DNA of 64,000 nucleotides, from contig NC_011677.1 in the NCBI RefSeq assembly GCF_000150955.2, forward strand, positions 186,001 to 250,000. Reading direction: 5' to 3'. Each line of letters opens with the position of its first letter. Positions within the stretch are counted from its first letter, which is position 1. The notes under the pieces were generated by a model. It was not told the DNA's origin. It made no database searches and was given only the letters and a program-made list of their open reading frames with translations. This stretch comes from Phaeodactylum tricornutum CCAP 1055/1. Lineage: Eukaryota; Bacillariophyta; Bacillariophyceae; Surirellales; Neidiaceae. The position numbers and the translations under genes are program-made. This document shows positions 31,465 to 39,119 of the stretch, in pieces.

Positions 31465-32721
31465 ATGCTCGACAAGAATCGCAAGTCCAATTATTCTAGC
31501 ACGCCTGAGGGTTTCCTCACATTTCAGTCTTATCTCACTTTTGCATGCATTATGAGAAAATTCCGAAACACCGACTCGATAGTCTCCGCTGAAGACTGGT
31601 TTGCTAGTGGCGATCGGGTACACTTTGATCCGAATCATAAGCGTATCGTTTCGAAAGCGGATGCCAACACAGTTACCGTGTTTGAGAAGGTAATCAAACC
31701 CACAAGTATGCGGAAAGATTCTGTTCGTTGGATTACGTTTCTACCAGGGTTTCCAGATGGTTCGTATGGATTTGCTAAGATCGAAAGAGAGCTGAACGGT
31801 GCCAGCAACACCAACATGCATATCGGCGATATCGGCGACAATTCACCGCAGCTGTACATTGAATACGTTGGTCAGGGAGATTCCGATACGCCCAAATCGT
31901 ACTGCTACAGTACCGTGGAACGAGCGAATCTCGTCGAAGCTCAATGGCGAGCCAAAGGAGTCGAGCAGACGGTTCTCGTCACGTTCGATTACTCTTCACT
32001 CGTCATGCTCGAGTTACTACAGCGTCAGAAGGAGCGAGTGCAAGGAAATGGGAGTGCCTATCCCAGGATTGATCATGTTTTGTCCGTCAACGGAGGCTAT
32101 TTCGTCGATGGTCATTCCCATCCCTTTACAACGACACCACTTTTGAAAAGCCCCATCGGACGCTTGGGGTCGCGTATGGCTCAGCGGTCCAATCTTGTGG
32201 TGGATCAGATGCTGAAACCATTATGGAGTAAGGAGTATCGTGCGCGAGAATTGACGAGACAAGAGTTACGCGAAACGGTCAAGGCAATTCGGATGCATAA
32301 GGGTGCTGCCTTCATGTCGGCCGCAGCGGGGTTTGTCGACGAACACGAGCAAAACTCGGAACGGTGGAACTTGCACGACATTTATGTCGACTTCTGCAAG
32401 GATCATGGTATAACATTCCATATAGTTGGTAGTGCTAAGGATCGATTCGAGCACAACCAAATACAATTGGTTCGTGAAAGGTTAGCACCTTACTACCCGC
32501 AGGTCAAGACCGAAACGATACCTGGGGGACACTTGTCGTTGTCCGAGCAACCGTCGCGCATTGTAGAAATGATACAATCCTTGGCACGCAGGGGCACCAC
32601 CGATCAAGCGGTACGCTCGTGGACAACAGTGGACCCAGCAACACAGTCACATCCATGGTCGTCGATGGATCAACCGCCACCACAGACTCGAAAGTATCCC
32701 TGGTCTACAGTCCGACAATAA
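31465..32721 (+). CDS. Alpha/beta-hydrolase-like protein
   Basis: The single-exon frame gives 418 residues; an inner Met at 31552 is another possible start. The fold is suggested by WITFLPGFPDGSYGF (strand with the oxyanion HG-like turn), VLVTFDYSSLVMLELLQR in the place of the nucleophile elbow, and TIPGGHLSLSEQPSRIVEMI with a His near the end, as expected for the catalytic base. The elbow reads F-D-Y-S-S instead of GxSxG. That resembles the Asp-nucleophile elbow of haloalkane dehalogenases and epoxide hydrolases (HDWGS), which suggests an Asp-type enzyme, but the substrate is unknown. The N-terminus has no targeting signal. The tail has a repeated SHPWSSM / KYPWSTV pattern. It converges on the NSA1 gene with only 96 bases between stops. 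Confidence 0.65.
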   Translation: MLDKNRKSNYSSTPEGFLTFQSYLTFACIMRKFRNTDSIVSAEDWFASGDRVHFDPNHKRIVSKADANTVTVFEKVIKPTSMRKDSVRWITFLPGFPDGSYGFAKIERELNGASNTNMHIGDIGDNSPQLYIEYVGQGDSDTPKSYCYSTVERANLVEAQWRAKGVEQTVLVTFDYSSLVMLELLQRQKERVQGNGSAYPRIDHVLSVNGGYFVDGHSHPFTTTPLLKSPIGRLGSRMAQRSNLVVDQMLKPLWSKEYRARELTRQELRETVKAIRMHKGAAFMSAAAGFVDEHEQNSERWNLHDIYVDFCKDHGITFHIVGSAKDRFEHNQIQLVRERLAPYYPQVKTETIPGGHLSLSEQPSRIVEMIQSLARRGTTDQAVRSWTTVDPATQSHPWSSMDQPPPQTRKYPWSTVRQ

Positions 32722-32817
32722 GGAAGCTCTACCGACGAAGTTTACTCATTCACCAACGTTCATGTTACAAGTAGTCTGTACAAAGATCTGTTTATTTAAC
32801 ATGACTTGTCATTATCT

Positions 32818-34284
32818 TTATCGTTTGACTCGTTTCCGAGGATTGATTGTTGGTTCTTCATTTTGGCTTTTGTTGTCATCACTGTCGTCGTCTTGATGGT
32901 CGCCACTATCGGAGGACCCAGACGCAGAATCATCCTTGGCATCGTTTTCGCTATCATCAGTGTGATTGGCTTGATCGATGCTCTCTTCCTCCGCAAAGGA
33001 CTGATCATCCCCATTCTCGTGGTCCGAGTCGACGTAGTCTCGCACAATATCATCCTGTTCCACATCAGAATTGTTATAATCTTCTCCGTCAACTCCCCAG
33101 GTTCCGTCTCGTCCCATGAGTACACAATTGACTCGCTGTTTTAGATACATACAGTTGACCTGTTTCCGGCTATTGGTATCGTAGATTCGCAGCATCCGAT
33201 CCAACCCAACCACCGCCATGAATGGCAACGATTCGTGCTTGGCCAAGGATCGGATGGATCCAGCCGGGCCCGGGTAGCGGCCGTCAGATAATTGGGTGCT
33301 GGCGTTGTACTTATGCTCCAGCTTGCGCACATCTATAGTGTGCAAATCGCCCGAACTGTCACCGACAACAATACTGTAAGGATCCATTTGACACAAGGCC
33401 GTGACGCGGTGCTCCACAAAGCCCTTGGCTGGCGTTACGGAGAATGGGCGGCGTTGGACAGAATCATCCCGGATGTCGTATATCCGGACTTGACGATGGG
33501 CCGTACCGACTGCTAGGACGTTTTGTCCCAACGAGGACGAATCATAGGCATTGAGAAACAGAATAGACGTGGGCCACACCAGTGCCTGCAAGAGTGTTTG
33601 CGGATCCGGTGGTAGATTCTTGGCCTTCCAGACGGCCTGAGTGGTTTCCAGGTCGTACAGGACAGTTTCTCGCTCGCGACCGCCCATAGCGACACGCGCA
33701 CGTTTGGCATCGACGGCCATGGCGGTGATTAATGGATCTTTGCTGCCGTTGGATGGTGCGGAAGTGGCGAGTGGGGAGAACTGTCGGACAATCGGTGTTT
33801 CCGCCGTATGATTCACAATCGTCACGTTACCCTGGGCGTCAGCGGCACATAGGAGGTTGGCGTTGGATGCGGGAAAGGCCGACATCCCAATCGGAGACGT
33901 AGAGGGGTGAATACTCCTGTGCGTGGTTTGTGTCTGCTGTGACGCAAAAATGTTGGCGTGGGCCGCAACTTGTCGGTATCGACCGTACGTTTGTTCTTCC
34001 GAAACGGATCGTTGCCATACTTGGACGGATCCATCGATACACAGTGAGGCAAAGGATTTATCCTGGTCCGTTTCCAACCAGGTCAGATCCACTACTCCTT
34101 TTGTTCGAGTCGGAATCGTCAACCCTACATTCACTACGGCGGTGCCAACGTTTTTCACGACAGCGACGGCACGTGGGCTGTTCTGCACTTGAACAGGTTT
34201 GGTCGCCGAGCGTTGCTTGGCACGAGCCAATTCGGGAATAGTTTCCTTGATGAGGCCACATTCGTCTCCCGTTATTAATCGCAT
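32818..34284 (-). CDS. NSA1: NSA1/WDR74 ribosome-assembly WD-repeat protein
   Basis: The 488-residue product matches the WDR74/Nsa1 family, a WD40 propeller needed in the nucleolus for maturation of the large ribosomal subunit and linked there to the AAA-ATPase NVL/Rix7. Diagnostic segments include AVWKAKNLPPDPQTLLQALVW, VGTAHRQVRIYDIRDDSVQR followed by RPF, then GPAGSIRSLAKHESLPFMAV and VGLDRMLRIYDTNSRKQV followed by YLKQRVNCVLMG. The WD blades span about residues 40-400. The C-terminal 80 residues are acidic and Ser-rich and end in a basic cluster (RKRVKR), a likely nuclear signal. It is divergent from ChlG, 550 bases between starts. Confidence 0.9.
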   Translation of the reverse strand: MRLITGDECGLIKETIPELARAKQRSATKPVQVQNSPRAVAVVKNVGTAVVNVGLTIPTRTKGVVDLTWLETDQDKSFASLCIDGSVQVWQRSVSEEQTYGRYRQVAAHANIFASQQTQTTHRSIHPSTSPIGMSAFPASNANLLCAADAQGNVTIVNHTAETPIVRQFSPLATSAPSNGSKDPLITAMAVDAKRARVAMGGRERETVLYDLETTQAVWKAKNLPPDPQTLLQALVWPTSILFLNAYDSSSLGQNVLAVGTAHRQVRIYDIRDDSVQRRPFSVTPAKGFVEHRVTALCQMDPYSIVVGDSSGDLHTIDVRKLEHKYNASTQLSDGRYPGPAGSIRSLAKHESLPFMAVVGLDRMLRIYDTNSRKQVNCMYLKQRVNCVLMGRDGTWGVDGEDYNNSDVEQDDIVRDYVDSDHENGDDQSFAEEESIDQANHTDDSENDAKDDSASGSSDSGDHQDDDSDDNKSQNEEPTINPRKRVKR

Positions 34285-34834
34285 AGTGGTGGACGTACAC
34301 TAGCTGATATATTTGCGAATGTGAGGGATATTGGAGGAAAACGACGGTCAACGGATTGCGGATGGAATCAATCGATGCTTGTTCTCGGTGTTCGTTCCGT
34401 CGCGATTTTCTTGGTGGAAAACGGGATGAGATCAGGTTGGGAGCTGATGGTCCCGAGACTGACGAAGGACGGACAAGACTAGTTAGGTACTTCTGGTAAC
34501 GTAACAAGTATATCGCTCGATTTATATTTTGCAGCAAATTTAAATTCGAGATTCCTTTTATTGGGAAGTCGTGTGAATCTCTCTCGGCAAGGCGAGAAAT
34601 AGTACATTCCACATTCCATGTTGAAGTACGTGTTCCACGGTGGAAGATCCTTGCAATCCCCGTTTTGGGCCGAAAGAGCAAACGGTCCCGAATCGACGGA
34701 CCGTCATCGGCTTGTCGTTCCTCCTTCCTCTTTGCACTTAGTAGAAGAGTCCAGCGTCAAGCACATCCATGCATTCGAGAGCGTCTACCACTTTGAGATA
34801 GGACTTTTGATCGTTGCAGGAAAAAGAGAACAGT
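34285..34834. other. Divergent promoter region, NSA1 and ChlG
   Basis: This 550-base region between two gene starts shows no supported gene. A frame at 34618-34953 overlaps the ChlG start in another frame and is rejected. Confidence 0.5.
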
Positions 34835-36271
34835 ATGAGATTTCTATTCACCATTGCCTTTCTGTCCAGTGTGACGACGACACGGGGATTCACCGTTGGG
34901 ACGACTCGTGCCAGCGTCGTGAAAGCCCCGGGTCTAGCCATGCTCCCCAGTAACAAGAACGCAAACCATGCGCGCCATAAGAGTCTTCGTCCACCAAAGA
35001 CGTCGTCCTTTTATCCCTTTGACGAATCTTCCACAACTAGTACGAAACGTCCGACAACCTCCGGAGTGTCGTTACAAGCCAAGCCTGGCCCGAACGCCGA
35101 AGCGGAAGATGGCAGTGCCGGTGTCCGTCAGTTGCTCGGACTCAAGGGAGCTTCCGCCGAATCGAACATTTGGAAAATTCGCTTGCAGCTCACCAAGCCC
35201 GTGACGTGGATTCCCCTTGTCTGGGGGGTCATGTGCGGAGCTGCCGCCTCGGGTAATTATCACTGGATATGGAACCCCTTGGATCCGAACGATCGGAATG
35301 TTATGCTGGGATTGGAAGACGCACTCAAGGGCTTTGTTGCCATGATTTTGGCCGGTCCCTTCTTGACGGGATACACACAAACAATTAATGATTGGTACGA
35401 TCGCGAAATTGACGCCATCAACGAACCGTATCGACCTATCCCTTCGGGAGCCATTTCGGAAGGCGAAGTCATTGCGCAGATCTGGATCTTGCTGTTGGGG
35501 GGACTCGGGATTGCCTACGGTTTGGATGTCTGGGCTGGTCACGAAACGCCGACGGTTCTCCTCTTGAGTATCTTTGGTTCCTTCATTTCCTATATTTATT
35601 CGGCACCGCCGCTCAAACTCAAGCAGAACGGTTGGGCAGGGAACTACGCACTCGGTGCCTCCTACATTTCACTACCCTGGTGGTGTGGACAAGCCGTCTT
35701 TGGTACACTGGACAAGCCCGTCTATTTCATACTGTGAGTGTCTCGAAAATCGTGAACGTGCTTTTCTGCGAGAGATTATGTGCACGTGCGTGTGTGTGTG
35801 TGTAGTATTAGTGGTGAGAGTACAATTTGAAAGTGTTTTTTTCTTCAACCTCGCTGACACAACCATTCATTCGCACTGATCAACCCCTCTTCTCCTAGCC
35901 CAATCTTGTACTCAATTGCAGGACTCGGAATTGCCATTGTCAACGACTTCAAATCAATCGAAGGCGACCGCGCCCTTGGTCTACAAAGTTTGCCGGTCGC
36001 CTTTGGCATTGACAAGGCCAAATGGATTTGTGCCGGTTCCGTAACGCTGACACAACTCGGAGTGGCCGCGTACCTGCAAACTTTGGGCGAGTCGTTGTAC
36101 GCGGGTATTTTAATCGCTCTTATTCTGCCGCAAATGTATTTTCAAGCGACGCTCTTGCTGCCTGATCCCGTGGAAAATGATGTCAAATACCAGGCTTCCG
36201 CCCAGCCCTTCTTGGTCTTTGGTATTCTAGCCACGGCTCTCTGCATCGGCCATCACGATTTCTCCGTGTAA
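34835..36271 (+). CDS. chlG: Chlorophyll synthase (UbiA prenyltransferase), two exons
   Basis: Exons 34835-35733 and 35899-36271 join in phase to 423 residues (donor GTGAGT, acceptor CTCCTAG). The enzyme esterifies chlorophyllide with phytyl or geranylgeranyl diphosphate in plastid membranes, the final step of chlorophyll a synthesis. The two Asp-rich prenyl-diphosphate motifs are intact: NDWYDREIDAINEPYRPIPS and NDFKSIEGDRALGLQSLP. VTWIPLVWGVMCGAAASG is a family hallmark. The second exon restores YSIAGLGIAIVNDF. Several membrane spans are visible. The leader MRFLFTIAFLSSVTTTRGFT has Phe after a signal-peptide-like core, then a basic Ser/Thr-rich stretch, as for a diatom plastid protein. The 165-base intron carries a GT microsatellite (about 35789-35803). 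Confidence 0.95.
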
Positions 36272-36401
36272 AGTAATAGCGATAATGAGCATTATACCTA
36301 CGCAAGACGTAACCCAAGACATAGGATACATTCCAATAACATTTCAAGCTTCTCTAATTGTTCGGTACATATTATTGACAGGTTAGACAAAATTAAGGTC
36401 T

Positions 36402-38567
36402 TTATTCCGTAGCAAAGGCCCGAAGGTATTCGTCAATCCCTCCGTCTACCCGCCGCAATTTGCCTTCGTTCGCCACCAACGCGTAGCACTGCGCCTCCAC
36501 AGATCGAACAAAGTTTGCGTCATGCGAGGAAATGACGACCGTTCCGTTCCAGCCGCGCAATCCGTAAATTAAAGCCTCCACGCTTTCGACGTCCAGGTTC
36601 GAAGTGGGCTGGTCCAACACAAGCACCTGGGGGTTTCCCAGTAGTACACTGGCCAAACAGACTCGATTCCGTTCGCCACCACTCAAAAACCGCAAGTTTG
36701 TGGTGGCTTGCGTGGGTGACATTCCAAAGTTGGTAAGCTCACTGCGCAAGTCTTGTTCCGTCTTTTGACGGTATTGCGCTTGCAAATATGAAAGTGCAGT
36801 TTCTGTACCGTTAGCCAAACCAATATCAATCATCCGTTCCACACTTTCTTGATCCATAAAAGCGACTTCCACGTTAGTCGCGTAACTGATTTTACCTTCA
36901 CGAGGTTCTTCAAGTTTGGCCAACAAACGAAGTAAAATCGATTTTCCAGAGGCGGTCTCCCCCAGTATACAGTAAGTCCCGCCTTCTTCCACGCACAAGT
37001 CAACGCAATCAAACAGAAATCCTTCCTTCTTGCTAATTATGGTTGATGCCACGGGACCTGTTTGTGCGACAGCGTTATGCAACTCCTGACCGTATCCGTG
37101 TCCTACTTGCATAGCCCAAATCAATGCTTCGTTCCATTGGCTGGTCACCGGTCGAAAGACAAACTGGACGGCCTTGTCGGGTGGTGGACGAATGTCCTTT
37201 TCTGTCATGGTCAACAGCTGACTGGTGGTCTTTCCCCGACGCGTGGTGGCGTCAATGGCGTTAATTGATCCCGCCTTAATACCGGTGCCTGCCTTTTGCG
37301 CCGTCCATCGATGTCCAGATTCAGTCTTTTCGAACCCTTGTCGTTCCAGTTTCTTGCGGTGACTTTCCACCTGTCGTGATTTTTTCTTACCACCACCACG
37401 TTTTGGCACGGGTTGCTTTTTGATGTTTTCTATCGTTTGCATCATCGCATCTCGTTTCTTATCCAAAGCAACGACCTGTCGCAAGTTATGCAAATCGTGC
37501 TGTCGACGGTAGACCTGATAGTCCGCATAGTTTCCAGGATAGTAGTACAGTGTTTTCTGCACAAACTCTATCACGTCCGTTGCCACATGGTTGACTAAAT
37601 CCAAATCGTGCGAAACGAGTAGAACCGTCGTCTGCCGAGTCTTGCAAACCTCCATCAAACGGCGAAGCTGCAGTAGACCTTGTACATCCAAGGCGTTGGT
37701 CGGCTCATCAAGCAGAAGCAAATCGCAGCAGCAAAAGAACGCGAGAGACAACGCAACCTTTTTCCGTTGACCAGCGGAAAGCTTGGTCATGGGCATATTC
37801 CAAATGCGTTCCGCTAAACCCATGCACTCCAAGGCTTCTTTGGCCAGTGTCGTCAAAGACTTCTCATCGGCCTTTCCATCTCTGGAATCCTCCAGCAAGC
37901 TAATCTCCTCTCCGATTTGCTGGATTTTCTCTTGATCCTCTTCCAAGGTAATATCCAGAGATTCCAATTGAGCTTCGAGACTATCAATCTGCTCTTGAAC
38001 GGAATTTGCCGAATCTTTGGTGAAGGCCCGATGCTTTTCGAGTAGGTAATCGATGGGAGTCGGAGTTACTTTTCCAGCGTCATCTTCGACGCCTTCCCAG
38101 CGATCGACAAAGATTTCTTGTGGAATGTAAAGAGTCGTTACGTGAGGTGGAAAACCGGGGATCTTTCCGGCGCGTATCCGTCGCAACAACGTCGACTTGC
38201 CGCATCCGTTCCGCCCCACCACGGCGTACGCTCTCCCACCTAGAAGTTTCAGGACCGCATCGTCCCCCAACAATACACGCGACGATCCTTGTGTCGTCCC
38301 AACATATTCCAGACGTATTCCTTCGACCACAATGTCTTTGGGTTGGAAGGTCCGTCGGGCTAATCCTCGTCCGCCTCGGCCGCGGCCGCCCCAACGGAGT
38401 GCCGAACCGTTCTCGGTTGCCCGGGCTAGAGCTTCGGTCCAAGCATTCTGCAACGCATCCGTATCGTCCAAACTCGTGAGCTGGGATTGCACAATTGCTG
38501 TGAGTGGTGAAGACGTTTCAACCATGGCGCTTTGGTAAAGACAAGAATTCCAATATCGTGAGTCCAC
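36402..38567 (-). CDS. ABC-F family ATPase with a Gln in the second catalytic site
   Basis: The product has 721 residues from the Met at 38567, or 707 from the Met at 38525, which reads MVETSSPLTA. ABC-F proteins lack membrane spans and act on ribosomes or in translation control. Domain 1 has P-loop VVGRNGCGKSTLL (about 117-129), signature KLSAGQRKKVAL and Walker B LLLLDEPTNALD. Domain 2 has P-loop ILGETASGKSILL (near 36950), signature FLSGGERNRVCLAS and Walker B VLVLDQPTSNLD. The usual catalytic Glu of the second site is Gln (codon CAG at 36609-36611). The linker between domains is basic (KKQPVPKRGGGKKKSRQ), as expected for a P-site-reaching linker. An Arg/Gly-rich patch (GGRGRGGRG) precedes domain 1. 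No plastid leader is evident, so a cytosolic location is likely. Confidence 0.9.
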   Translation of the reverse strand: MDSRYWNSCLYQSAMVETSSPLTAIVQSQLTSLDDTDALQNAWTEALARATENGSALRWGGRGRGGRGLARRTFQPKDIVVEGIRLEYVGTTQGSSRVLLGDDAVLKLLGGRAYAVVGRNGCGKSTLLRRIRAGKIPGFPPHVTTLYIPQEIFVDRWEGVEDDAGKVTPTPIDYLLEKHRAFTKDSANSVQEQIDSLEAQLESLDITLEEDQEKIQQIGEEISLLEDSRDGKADEKSLTTLAKEALECMGLAERIWNMPMTKLSAGQRKKVALSLAFFCCCDLLLLDEPTNALDVQGLLQLRRLMEVCKTRQTTVLLVSHDLDLVNHVATDVIEFVQKTLYYYPGNYADYQVYRRQHDLHNLRQVVALDKKRDAMMQTIENIKKQPVPKRGGGKKKSRQVESHRKKLERQGFEKTESGHRWTAQKAGTGIKAGSINAIDATTRRGKTTSQLLTMTEKDIRPPPDKAVQFVFRPVTSQWNEALIWAMQVGHGYGQELHNAVAQTGPVASTIISKKEGFLFDCVDLCVEEGGTYCILGETASGKSILLRLLAKLEEPREGKISYATNVEVAFMDQESVERMIDIGLANGTETALSYLQAQYRQKTEQDLRSELTNFGMSPTQATTNLRFLSGGERNRVCLASVLLGNPQVLVLDQPTSNLDVESVEALIYGLRGWNGTVVISSHDANFVRSVEAQCYALVANEGKLRRVDGGIDEYLRAFATE

Positions 38568-39119
38568 TATTTATGCATTCGTATCTCCGGAAAAACGCCG
38601 GTTCCTCGTGTTCACGATCGGTGACAAACGTGCACCTTCAGACGCGTTTTCCAGTGTCGCGAACATCTCGGAATTTTCGGACAAAGAGTCAAGAGAATAT
38701 CACTACTTTAGAGCTACGGGTATAGCCCCGTGACTTTGAATCGGAGAACGGTACCGTGCTAATAAGTGGCACTAATTGAAAAACTCCAAAAGCAAATAAC
38801 AAAAGAAACAAGCTGTGACGAGATAACTTATGGATGACGACACGACACAGATAGATTAAAAGACATGCGTATAAATATCTCACTCCTCTTGGTCACGCAA
38901 AGGTCTCAAATATTGTAAAATGCCAAAAATGTCATCAGAGACATTGTTTCCCTAAGATGATGCGTTAAAAACAAAATTTCAGGGCCCGATTTTCTTAGGT
39001 GCAGTCGTTTTGCGAAAACGTCGAATATTGTAATCAAGACTAGACCGACACAAATTAAGTGACATGTGGGAATTGCCAAGCTATTCCGTAAAGGCCACAA
39101 AGCCTCCATTATTGTAAAC
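38568..39119. other. Divergent intergenic region
   Basis: This is an AT-rich interval between the ABC-F start and the protease start. I see no gene in it. Confidence 0.5.
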
